Part shown: positions 44,465 to 55,359 of the stretch, piece after piece | Numbering within the stretch: position 1 is the first letter of the stretch | Layout: every line of letters begins with the position of its first letter | DNA from: Chrysaora quinquecirrha | Taxonomy: Eukaryota; Cnidaria; Scyphozoa; Semaeostomeae; Pelagiidae | Assembly: GCA_014526335.1 (NCBI GenBank) | Contig: JACTAT010000200.1 | Coordinates: 313,777 to 377,776, forward strand | DNA length: 64,000 bases | Reading direction: 5' to 3' | Translations under genes and position numbers: made by a program | The notes under the pieces: model-generated | Told to the model about the DNA's origin: nothing | What the model saw: the letters and a program-made list of their open reading frames with translations, nothing else | Databases searched by the model: none

Positions 44465-47400
44465 ATGGCAAGCAACAGTGGAGTTCAAAGAGGTGGCCAG
44501 TACTGCATGGCAGGTCTTCCAAATAGGTTGTCATGCATGCAGTAATTCAAGTGGTGTTTCCGGAATTTCGATGCATCTGTTTCCAAAAAAATCTGGAAGT
44601 GAGAAAGAAATGGAAAAAGTTTGTTTGGAGACATAGAGTTAATTTTGACCCTGAATCATAAAAAGTAGGTCCATTTCTCTGCTGAGCTCATTTTAAAAGT
44701 ATGTGCTACACAAAAGGATTGAGTGCAAGCCTGGAAGATTATAATGATACCAATTCGAAACGATTTTTGAGCCGGGAGGCAGTGCCGTCCATTTACAATC
44801 CGCAACCATCTGGTGGCAGTGATGAACCTTTCAACTGAGCCCACGATGACAAAAAGAGCAAAGACATCAGTAAGTTTTTTTCTAAAAGTCTCAATTTTAC
44901 TTGATACGAAATGAATTAACTGGCACAGTGAGCAATTGATAAGTAGCCAAAGTTTCAATTTGTTCTCTCTTATTACCCCGTAGCTTCTGAGGGATGTATT
45001 GAAAGACCCAGTTTCTGGGAGCAGCAAGGACTCAGAAAGCCCCTTACACTCTATTGACCTCTTGCCAATTGTAGAAAATGTTGTTGTCATCGAAGATGAA
45101 TCATCAGATAAGGGTTGTTTCAATATCGGGTAATATGCTCATAGTGTCTATGTTTATCAATAACAAACACAATGTCAAGTATTTTCAATTAAAGTTGGGC
45201 ATACATTTTCAGCTGCAGCAGTTGTGTCAGGAAACAATATGAACTAAATGCACTAAAGAAAAAGACCACAAGGATGAAAACAAAGATCAATACTTTAAAA
45301 GAGGAGATTTCCCTACTGAAAAATGAAAGTTCAATTTCTAAATACTTTTTAAATTATAATCAACATGTTGCATAAATTTATTTTCTTTTAAATCTGAAAT
45401 TCATTGCCTCCTGTCCATCATTTTTCAAGGCCAACAAAAATCAAACACTGGATGTCTAACTTGAACAAGAAGGCAAAAATGGTTTCTGTTGGCATGGACT
45501 GTGATAATGATAATGATAATATTGGTAATGTTGATGAATACAACATGGATGACACTGAAGACGCAAATGATTATGATGGTGGTAATGAAAATTATGATGA
45601 CAGTAGTGAAATTTGGGGTTTCAATTAGGAGATTTCCACAGACGAGGACAAGGAAGACAAAGAATATGCTATTCACCAAAGCAAAAAAATTTTGAGGTAA
45701 GTTGCTTACCCACATTACCATTCAGAACATCACAGCAATTCTTACAAAATAAAACAAATCAAACGCAAACCCCTTGCCAACAAAGTAAGCTAAAAAGAGG
45801 TTAGGTGATCCAGCTGGGCATTCTCTGACCTCACGCTTAAAATTGGCTGCATATGAGCTTTATCTAGTATTCTTTCTTCTTCTAAGCCTCTTCTCCTTGT
45901 GTCCGGGCTGTAAAGGAAGCTTCACTTTGGTTACTCAGAATAGGCCGATTCCACCACTGTTTTAACAATATTTGTCCACAGTTTTCTGTTCTTTGCTTTT
46001 GTACATAGGTTTTGAAGGCTGACTTGAGACACTATGGGAGACACTGGGAACTTTGGATTGTTGATTCTCGTTCACTTTATGTCTTCATTCAGGGTTGTTA
46101 CTATTGTTGTTCTTTTTCTTCCTCTTAAAAGGTTGCATGATCTTTCTTCGAAATAGTATCTCATGGCTTTTCTGGCTGGGTATTATGATTCTAGTATTAT
46201 TTCCATATATCCATTTTATTTCTAGTGTAACTTACTATGAAGGGATATTAGAAAGGAGGTTGCTACTATGGCCCTTGAAAGTAGAAAATTTTGAGTATGT
46301 AGGAAATGAATGGAAGGCAAAATTGTGGTAACAATTCGTCCAAAATAAACAACTGCCAAATGCTCATATTCTAGGATCGACTTTTCCACTCCACCTCAAG
46401 AGGAACCCAAGTTCATTGTTTTTACTCAATGCTGTTTCAGTTGTTTTCAATGTTTTGTTTCAAATGCAAGAGTGGTCTTCCGGGGGTAAAAGGTGTAAAA
46501 AAATGGCAGCATGGTCACCATCATTCAAAACTGTGAAAAGTGTGGCCCTGATTTCTTCAAATGGCAGTTGCAGCCTTTCATTCTCAGAGGATATCCTCCT
46601 GGCAATGTTTTACTCAGCTTTGCTAGTCTAGCTGTAGGTGCCTCGATAAGCAAGATCTGTCTAGTGTTCAAGCATCTGCAGCTGGCTATTCACAATGTCA
46701 GATCATTCTTCTGTCATCAAAAATGTTTCTTGTTCCTGCAATTCTGTCTCATTGGGAAATATATCGAGCTTATTTGATTGCTGCTGCTAGCAATGAAGAG
46801 AATGTTGTTGTTTGTTATGATGGAAGATTTGATTCAATGGGTCACTCTGCCAAATATGGGACATACTCTATTTTCTGCAATAACACATCAAAAATTGTTC
46901 ACTTTGAATTAGTGCAGGTAAGGTGCATCACCTTACATATATTGAAATATGTGCCTATTTCAATACGAGTAAGAGACAATACATAGATTTATTACTATTA
47001 CTTATATATACATTTTTAAGTTTTATAACAAAAATTTGTATAAGAGAATCGGGGGCAAAAAACTTTGAAGTATAATGAACAATAAAAAAATATAACTGAT
47101 AGGAGATATGAAAAACTTTCAACTGTTGCACAAACTAGCTGCTTGGAGGGCTATCATGCCATACTTAATTATTGGCACCCCAAGATGACTCATTTTCCGT
47201 AGATGGAAACAACTTGCAGGTGAGCGCACAAAAGTTTTTAAGCAGATAAAGCAGAATTTCACCTGTTTGATCTATAATTTACTGTAATTGTTTTCTAATC
47301 TACATTCTAGAACTATTCTTGCTGTCTGTCATTTCAATGATGCTTGATACTTAGGAAGAGAAACAGAAAAAAGAAAGATGGAACCCCATATCTCAAGGTA

Positions 47401-47674
47401 TAGTAAGTTATACAAGGTGGATTCCAGTCCTAATCTGTTGATTTGGTTGAAAAAAGCATCTTAGGAAGCAAAATTTTACCATTGTTTACTTTTCGTAGAT
47501 AATGCGCAAAATATCCTCAAGTTAATGTTTTCAATGGAAAAGATCAACTTGATGATAAATATAAAGAGTATGAAAGAAAGGCAACTGCCCAGTTTGAAAA
47601 CAAAACAGAAAAGTCCCTTGCAATTGAAAAGTTTGAGAATAGGAAGGCCAAGGAAGCTGTTCTTTACCCAAGAG
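44465..47674 (+). CDS. THAP-type transposase gene, exons with frame breaks
   Basis: Exon 44465-44869: THAP finger pieces across frames (QYCMAG.., SGISMHLFPKKSGS-type segment, FVWRHRVNFDP, REAVPSIYNPQP), donor CATCA/GTAAGT. Exon from 44984: acidic (VVVIEDESSDK). Exon from 45213: coil KKKTTRMKTKINTLKEEISL. Exon 45430-45696: acidic Asp/Asn run, donor TTTGAG/GTAAGT. Exon 46441-46917: CxxC pairs (CFKCKS, NCEKCG), IQNCEKCGPDFFKWQLQPFI and the first catalytic-type Asp in YDGRFDSMGHSAKYGTYS, donor GTGCAG/GTAAGG. The DGRxDSxGHxAKYxTY motif is a hallmark of a transposase-like family widespread in invertebrates. A further exon may end at 47674. The second Asp and the Glu were not found, so the 3' half is lost or unrecognised. 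Confidence 0.55.
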
Positions 47675-48227
47675 GTAAGAAGAATGTTTCTCAATCCAGA
47701 AAACAAGTTATATCGAGTAACTTTGCTTTTAACAATTGAAATTGTGTTCATTTATTTCTTATTTCTGCAAGTGTCTGTCACTGCTTCAAAGGTTAGCTTA
47801 AAAATGCATTAGATGAAATTTATTTTTTGTAAGTTCCAAACCAAAAGAGGTTTAAAAGACATTACTTAGACTCCATATAGCCTGTATGGGAACTTCACTC
47901 TTATATCTTCATAGATGTAAGCTGGCAGTGGACATGTATTGTCCCATCCAAGATATCCAAATTTCCAGTGAACTAACAACCTGTATGCAACTGATCATAC
48001 ATACCTGTTAAGTGAGACTAAGCCAAATAAGGCCCTGTACCACTGGACACAGATTTGATTAACTAATTATGTGGTATTAATATCTCAACTCACGCATTTT
48101 GGGTAACTTCCATCAAACAGGATTGCAAGCTTTACGCTTCCCTCTATGTTGCATGCCAGTCAAGAAGGGGAGACATAGCGGACTTTTTTGCTCATGGAAA
48201 TCATGCATAGAATAAGGCAGGTTTCGA

Positions 48228-48235
48228 AAGGAAAC
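48228..48235 (+). repeat. Left 8-bp target duplication AAGGAAAC
   Basis: Direct copy at 53912-53919, flanking the inverted ends. Confidence 0.75.
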
Positions 48236-48251
48236 CGAGGGGCAAATCACT

Positions 48252-48470
48252 GATTAAAATCACGTACACTTTCAAGATTAATCATAAAAAAATCAAATAA
48301 ATCACAAATAATCAGATTAATCATAATAATCACAAAATAATCAAATTAATCAAATAAATCGCAAATGATCAAATTAATCATAAATTAATCAATTTAATCA
48401 CAAATTAATCAATTTAATCGCATAATAATCATATTAATCACATAAAATCAAATGATAATAGAATACAATT
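48252..48470 (+). repeat. Left subterminal AATCA(A/T) array
   Basis: Some twenty AATCAC, AATCAT and AATCAA words with A/T spacers. Mirrors the array at 53660-53895 in content but in direct, not inverted, orientation. Confidence 0.7.
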
Positions 48471-48564
48471 TCAGAGGCTAGCCTCTTTTTAATTTGGCGC
48501 CAAAATGCAATACAAGTTTAAAGAATGTGTTAAGCTGTTGAGCGGGAAAGAGTGAAACACGAAA

Positions 48565-51500
48565 ATGGCGACCAAAAACTCAACCCATGATAATATGAAA
48601 TTAGAAGACGAAAGAAAAAGAAAAGGTAGGCAAAAGTTTTTGAAGTGTTGGCCTAAACTTTACATCATAAACCCAAATAAAGCCTATTACAGGGCGTTTT
48701 GGCTTGATGTTGTGATTTTTTATTTTTTCACCATGCTCTTGTTTTGTTTTAGGTCTGACAAGTCAATTTACCGTTATTCCAGAAGAAATTTGGAATATTT
48801 TCCCACCTAAGGCTCTATATCTTAAGCACATACTCAAGTATTATGGATATGAAACACCTCAAGCTGTTTTAAAGCTAAGCGAACATGGTAAGCTAGATCA
48901 AGTCTTTGACTTTATGAAATCAATGCATGATAGTTGAAGTGAAGGAGAAATTGTTTGGAATTTTCCACAGACAGCCTGAAAGATTATGCCTTTTACCTGG
49001 ATTAAAGGTTATTGAGAATACTTCATTAATTTTGTGCTGCTATCTTTTAACTGTCCATGTTAGTGTTAAAAAATTGAAAAATTTCATTTAGATTATAAAG
49101 AATTTTTTTATTAACAGTTTCTTATTTTTGAAGGTTGTTCTTGATGCTTTCATCAATGAAGTAAAATCCTTTTTGAAAAAGGATGTCGACAAGAAAGATG
49201 TAGTTCCCACTAAGAAAGTAAAAAAGTGTTCTCCAGACTCTGTGCCAAGTAGTACACCAAAGAAAATTTCACTGTTAGAGCTTGAACAAAAGATGACAAA
49301 ATGGCTTAAAAAACAGTCAAGTAATGTGAAAAAACGCATCAGCTCTGCCAAAACAAAGACCCCATTTCTGTTCAAAGTAAGTTTCGCAAGGGTAAAAGTA
49401 AATTTAAATTCCACCGAAAACTATTTTACTTAATTTTTTTCTCATTATGACACAACTTGGAAAATTATCATCAATGGGTGAATTTATTCAATACCTATCT
49501 CTTTTTGCATTACCTCCTATAGAGAGCATTTTTGTCCGTCCATATGTACAGTGACAGTATCACTGGCAACTTTGAGTTTTACATACTGCCCTTAATGCGA
49601 TATATAAGAAAACTGGTTTCACCTAAATTACATTATTTCAGTTGAAAGGCATTTCTGCTTGTTCTCTAGGAAACAGACAGTGGAGGATTCATATTCATTT
49701 GTGGACTATGCAATACAGAAACTGTCTTGGGACATGGAAACAATTCAATTATGCTGTCTAATGCACAAAGACATGTAATCAAGTTTTGCAAGCCTCAAGA
49801 CCATAGTACTGGCAACAAGCAGACCACCTTGGATACCAGTCTGAAAATGAAGCAAAGTTCATTTACCATTTTAGGTTTGTATTTTTTTTTGGATATACAT
49901 TTTTTTAGATTGTTGATAATTTTTTGCTTATTAATTGTAGGGGGCATCAGTTAGAAGAAAATATTACCCATGGTTTATTTTTATTTATTTCTCTTATCTT
50001 ACTTGACAGAGACAAGAACTGAGTCAAGCACATCTTGCACAAATTCATGTGATGATAAGGCAGATGGTGAATACAATGATGATGAAATGTATGCACTGGT
50101 AAATCAAGTGATAAATTTGGCAACTGAAGAAATAGAACTAAGCTGAAATTGAATCAATCATTCAATGACACTGATTTCTATTTTTGCCAAGTTATAAAAT
50201 ATGTCCAGTATTTTCCATGAAATATTTCTTGAGTAAATATTCATTTTTTGTTTCTTGCATCTTTCCACCTGTCTTACTCATGTTCTAGTTCCAGTATGTC
50301 TTGTTTTATTATCAAATGTTTGTATTTTGGGTCACTTTCAAGCTTTCTGCTTATCACACCCTGAATGTTGATCCCTTTCTCCTTACAGCCTGCTTCAAAA
50401 AACCTGTGGTTCCCTCTGGTCCTGCCGCACATTCAGGAAGCAGCGGGCTCTAAAGGCAGCAGCAGAGCAGCCTGGTCAGACAAAAATAACTGATTATTTT
50501 GATTTGAATAGAATGGCAGAGATAATTGATGAGTGCCCAGACAACTATGAAACACTTACAATGAATTGTGGTATTCGGAAGCAAACAGTAAAACCTCTTC
50601 TTGAAATAATAATGAAGAATGCACAATTAAATGAAATGAAGACTTCAAAGGCTGGTTACAGACATGATACTACTGTCATTAAATTTGCATCTGCATTATA
50701 CTGCTTGATTGGTAAGGCATCATATGAATTATTACAATTAAATTTTGGTGGGGGACTTCCTTCGTCATGCACTCTTCAGCGGACAGTTGCAAAAGAACCA
50801 AAAATTGAGGAAGGGGTGTTCCGTTTTGATGAACTGCTCATTCACTTGAAGATACAAGGATACTAAAACGGGTTGAGTACAACCAAAAAACTGATCGGTT
50901 TGTAGGGTTTTGTCTGCCTGTAGACAACAATGGGCTTCCATTGGCAGATGCATTTAAACTGGAAACTTTTGATAAGATAAAAGAAGCAGTAGAAATAAAG
51001 ACAATTGCATCTTATGCTCATTGTGTAGTGGCTAAGTCTGTAGACCCCGTTGTTCCACCATTTGTACTGTTTGTACTTGGAACAGACTCGAGATATTCAC
51101 ACAGTGATATAATGGGAAGATGGAACTTTATTGAAAAAGGATTACAAAGGAGGAACATAGTTGTTGTTGCTCATGGTAGTGATGGAGCAGGGCCATTTAT
51201 GAAAGCGATGATTTAAAAACGAGGCTTGTTTAAAGTGTCTAAGAACTCAAATGTACCAGACAGCTGGACATTTTATGTGATGCCTGATCTTGCAAAAGAT
51301 TCCTTGTGTTCTCAAGACACAATACATCTATTAGCTAAACTAAAAACATGTTTAATAGCTCGTTCCAGTTTAATGTGGCTTGGCTCTGAAACTGCATGCA
51401 GAGGTCATCTGGTGGAATTAATAAAAAAATTGCCAAAATCTCAACATGGTTTGTCGGACAGAACAATTGACCCCAGAGACAAACAAAATTACAGCAGCAT

Positions 51501-53130
51501 TGAACTTCTTCTGCATCAATGTGTAGATAAAAGCCTTGCAGAACTTCACACTTCAGTGAAAGCAAATGGAACACGAATCTACTTGCATATGATGAATGAC
51601 ATTAGAGATTCTCTTCTCTATAGGTCAATTCGTCCTCTGGACCGATTGTACAAGATATGGAAGACAGTATTCTTTTTGCGTATATGGAGGCGTTGGCTTA
51701 AAAACAACGATTGTCCTGAAGATACCTACTTCATAACCAATAACGCATACTTATGCATTGAGCTAAATGCTCATACAATTCTTAACCTGATATACAATAC
51801 TTCAATTGGAATTTTCCCACCCGAAGCATTACGAGTGTGGTACACGGGATCCCAAGCTTGCGAACAGTTATTTAGACTGGTGCGCTCAATGATGCCAACA
51901 TTCTCTACGGTTGTTAACTTTACATTAAACGGGGCAATAAATCGTATTCATAAGCTTCAATTTTTGGCAACTGCAGAAAATGACGAAGATATTATTTTCC
52001 CTAGAGTCCAGCGACGTTTGTTACAAACGAAGAACGAAGGGAGTGACTCTTTGCTTGTCCCTAAATTAGAAGAGTTACTGAAAGTGATTGAAACTTCAAA
52101 GGAACATTTACTGGAAATAGCAAAGTCATGTGAAATGGCTTTAGACTCTTATGAAGACAAAGATATGCTCATGAATGTAGAGGAGGTTATTAGCCATGGC
52201 ATCGAAAATGACGACGAGGAAAGTGAATGGGTCATGGATCCTGGTCAAACTTCAATAGAAGAGGAAGAATCTTCACTATTGCCTACAGAGTCTCTATCAA
52301 GTGCGGACATATTAACTATTAAAGAGGATTTAGCACAAATCAAACTTCAGAAGACCTCAATAGATTCGCTTCCAATTTATGAAAAAGCAGAAGAAAATGG
52401 TTCAGATCTTGAAACACGAAGGAAATATTCACTGTGTGGCTCGAATGTCAAGCACAATAAGTTTGTGTTATACAACGGTTCGTACATTCGAAAGACAACA
52501 GCTCTTTATATTTTGCAAGAAAAGAGCCAGTTATCCGCTGACCGATTGTTACGAGTACGTTCATCCCAACCATCGCACATCTATAGCAACGCTACACCAA
52601 GCATCGTTCCCCGACAAAGTATCTGCTCAGGAGATCTCTGCATTTTTAAGAGAGTTGACTGCTCCAAGTGTCTTGTTGGGAGAATAATTCAATTCTCCTA
52701 CTTGAAAGGCTCCAAAAGAGAGCGTCAATATTCTGGCAACTATGTGGATCGTTCCAAAGAATCTGTAAGAGATATGGGTGTTTACGCGAACTGGTATTCA
52801 GCTGTCAGGCATAGAAAAACCAAAGAAGAAGGCTCTGTTTCATTTAATGCAATTGGTGCAAAGTTCACTTGCAGCTATGTCTCTACGGAAAATAACATTG
52901 CAACTATAGACGATGATCTGATAGTTGAAGCCAAACACATGCATTTGCGATTCCTGCTCGTGCTTTGGATTCAGCGTTGCCAAACTGGCGCAAGAGGCTC
53001 TCGTTTGATTAATGAAGATGTGATAACACTGTTTAATTTCTTATGGACATTACCTACAAAACTATTGCACCACCTTGGTCGAAATGGCGGCATCACTAAA
53101 ATAAAATATGATTACACCAATCTAAAATGA
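48565..53130 (+). CDS. Gene B: multi-exon transposase-like protein, paralogue of gene A
   Basis: Exons: 48565-48625 (ATG, donor AAAAG/GTAGGC); 48753 to at least 48887 (LTSQFTVIPEEIWNIFPPKA, in phase; more coding to about 49030 after a frame change: FHRQPERLCLLPGLKVIE); 49134-49376; 49670-49874 (finger ICGLCN..NAQRHVIKFC); from 50010; then a long last exon from 50389. That exon holds QTKITDYF (PIP-box type), candidate first Asp in EDTRILKRVEYNQKTDRF (frame change near 50860), second Asp HGSDGAGPFMKAMI before a TAA at 51214-51216, and a 634-codon frame with Glu in YTGSQACEQLFR and C-terminal SADRLLRVRSS..LVGRIIQFSYLKG. Same order as gene A. Likely the transposase of the 48236-53911 element. Two breaks keep it from being intact. 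Confidence 0.65.
50477..50500 (+). other. PIP-box-like peptide QTKITDYF in gene B
   Basis: Matches the PCNA-binding consensus QxxIxxYF and lies in the reading frame used by the following exon, in a Lys-rich, probably flexible N-terminal part. Binding is inferred from the consensus only. Confidence 0.5.
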
Positions 53131-53659
53131 CCTGAAAAACATATTGGCTACTTATGCTGTCTCACTTATTATTATAAAACTACATGGTATATCTGCAAGG
53201 CACTGGCGCTTCCATTTTGAATAGGGTGGTGCAATGGCTACTTTTGTGAGGAAAGATTATATTCCTGGAAAGGAATCCGTCATATTAGTTTGGCTGTTTT
53301 GTTTTTGCAAAAGTTTTTAGCTTTGTGTTGCGAAAAAGTAATTTTGATCCGAATTATGACACAGTTGTGTTTTTACTGACGGGCCTTTCTCCGGAGAATG
53401 CCTGGCAAAAAAGATTATATTACTAAATTTTCAATTGTTTTCAATGTTCTTTGCTATTAAAAATCTTGTTACGTAATCAGTTAAGGCGGGGTCATCATAA
53501 GGAGCGGGTGGTCTTAACCTTAACGGTCTTGAAATTCCCCATTACCCAGAAACATTCCCCATTTATTATGGATTCGACAACAATATATGACAAATAAGAC
53601 TTAAACTAACGGAAGCACTGTATAAATATAAATATAAAACACAAATTAACAATAACAGG

Positions 53660-53895
53660 GACATCAATCACACAAAAATCACATTAATCACACACAAAAA
53701 AAATCATATTAATCACAAAAAAATCACATGAATCAAAAAAATTCCATTAATCATAAAATAATCACAAAAATCACAAAAATCACCCAAAAATCACATTAAT
53801 CACGCAAAATCACACTAATCACAAATAATCACAAATTAATCAGATTAATCACTCAAAAATAACCCGTGATTAAAAATCACGTACACTTTTTAGGG
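53660..53895 (+). repeat. Right subterminal AATCAC array
   Basis: AATCAC words recur about every 8-14 bp. Ends with ATCACGTACACTTT, also present in direct orientation next to the left end. Confidence 0.7.
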
Positions 53896-53911
53896 AGTGA
53901 TTTGCCCCTCG

Positions 53912-53919
53912 AAGGAAAC
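53912..53919 (+). repeat. Right 8-bp target duplication AAGGAAAC
   Basis: Direct copy of 48228-48235; one copy belongs to the interrupted exon. Confidence 0.75.
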
Positions 53920-55359
53920 AAGTCCAATTTTCTCAAGTGTCTCAAAAACTAGGGTTCGGCCAAAGAAATTGAGCGAATGGGAGTAACAGTTAAGATCATC
54001 GATGGAGCAGCTGCAGTAAAAATGCACAAGCCAAGTCAGACGATTAGAACATATGGTCACTACAGTTGGGAACTGTTTTGTAAGACTGTGAAGAAGGATC
54101 TGGGGAATGATGATAAAAGCATTACACGAATTGATGTGGTATTTGATAGGTATTTAATATCCAGCCTAAAGAGTGACTCAAGAGAGAGCAGGGGCTCCAG
54201 GATCCGAATATATGTGAAGGAAGATACTCCTATCTGGAAAAACTGGCAGCAATTCCTAAGGGAAAATGAAAATAAAAGAGAGCTTTTCTGGATGTTAGCA
54301 GAAGATCTTGTACACACGGCACCAGCTGGTAGCCTAATTGTAGCTTCAAGTGAAACTGAAGTCCATGTATCTAATGATATCTACATAAGCGGAATGGCAC
54401 CTTGTAATCATGAGGAAGCTGATACAAGAATGTTTGTCCACATTAAGCACGCTGCTAACTGGAGTCACAGGAAAATGACTTTGCGTACCGTGGATACTGA
54501 TGTTGTTGTGCTGTCCTTGTCCTTCTTCGTGTTGGGCCTTGAAGAGCTTTGGATCGAGTTTGGTGTTGGAAAATTAAGGAGGTGGTTGCGGATACATGAA
54601 TATGTTACAAAGTTAGGAACTGATATCTGCAGAGGATTGCCATTTTGGTATTCATTTAATGGCTGTGATAATGTTTTAGTGTTCAGTGGAAAAGGCAAAA
54701 AGATTGCTTGGTCAACCTGGAAAATCTCTCCAGAGATAATGGAGACCTTCATCAAGTAAGCGTTTAACATTCCATTATGCTTTATATTCTTCTGCAAATG
54801 TACGCAAATGTACTACTCTTTCGATGTTGGCAATGTATTACATGAATCTAACGCATTTATTATCCTTTTTCCTTCGTAGGCTTTCAAATTGCGAGATAGC
54901 CAAACCAAATGAGCACCACAATAATCAGATTGAACAGTTTTTATTCTCATGTATAACAGATCAAGCCCAATTAAAGAGATTAACGAGTATTTTATAAACA
55001 GAGCCGCTTTCCAGGCAGGGTGAATGTTCTTACTTTTCACTTTAGTTCTATCACGTTAACTGGAAACCAACAAGAATCACCTAACTTCTTTATTCTAAAA
55101 ACTTTTATCTCCTTGTTGTAGAAAAGTCTGGAGTCAGTCATTGTTGCCCATGCAGAATCTACCAGATGTTGATGATTGGAGTTCGATTTGCCATGAAGAT
55201 AAAATATTACCTCTCTGGATGACGATACCTGAGGCATCAAAAGCTTGCCAAGAATTGATAAAATGTGGCTGCAGGACACAGTCCTCCAATCGATGCAAAT
55301 GCAGACAATTTGATTTGGAATGTACAGAGCTCTGTCTTTGTAATGGACAATGTGGATAA

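Larger units (their letters stand above)
48236..53911 (+). mobile_element. 5.7-kb DNA transposon carrying gene B (8-bp target duplication)
   Basis: Ends are CGAGGGGCAAATCACT (48236-48251) and its inverse (53896-53911). The 8-bp direct repeat AAGGAAAC flanks it (48228-48235; 53912-53919). Inside the left end and before the right end, ATCACGTACACTTT occurs in the same orientation, followed or preceded by AATCAC-rich arrays. It carries one multi-exon gene (gene B). Eight-bp duplications are known for hAT and P elements; the transposase motifs do not look like hAT, so P-like is the better guess. It sits inside a coding exon of the nuclease gene. Confidence 0.8.
48121..55359 (+). pseudogene. XPG/FEN-like nuclease gene with Cys-rich C-terminus, split by a transposon
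   Basis: The exon from 48121 (acceptor ATCAAACAG) reads CKLYASLYVACQSRRGDIAD and is cut at 48235. After the inserted element (48236-53911) and its target duplication, the same exon resumes at 53920 and ends at 54755 (donor ATCAA/GTAAGC). Motifs: VKIIDGAAAVKM; RIDVVFDRYLISSLK; NHEEADTRMFVHIKH; RTVDTDVVVLS; FNGCDNVLVFSGKGKK. The E-E-x-D, D-T-D and G-C-D groups are spaced like the metal-binding acids of PIN/FEN nucleases; this reading is my inference. Exons at 54880 and 55122-55359 follow; the last has LPLWMTIPEASKACQELIKC and a Cys-rich end (CGC, CKC, CLCNGQC). This is a very common uncharacterised gene type in invertebrate genomes. Broken by the insertion and by stops. Confidence 0.65.

Noticed and set aside
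44656..45123. 155-codon minus-strand frame
   Set aside because: Opposite the THAP exon and its acidic exon, where the plus strand carries the zinc finger motifs and splice sites.
45425..45721. Minus-strand Ile-rich frame
   Set aside because: Antisense of the Asp/Asn-rich exon of the THAP gene.
48252..48470. Possible satellite or centromere repeat
   Set aside because: Short arrays occur only at the two ends of one transposon with a target duplication.
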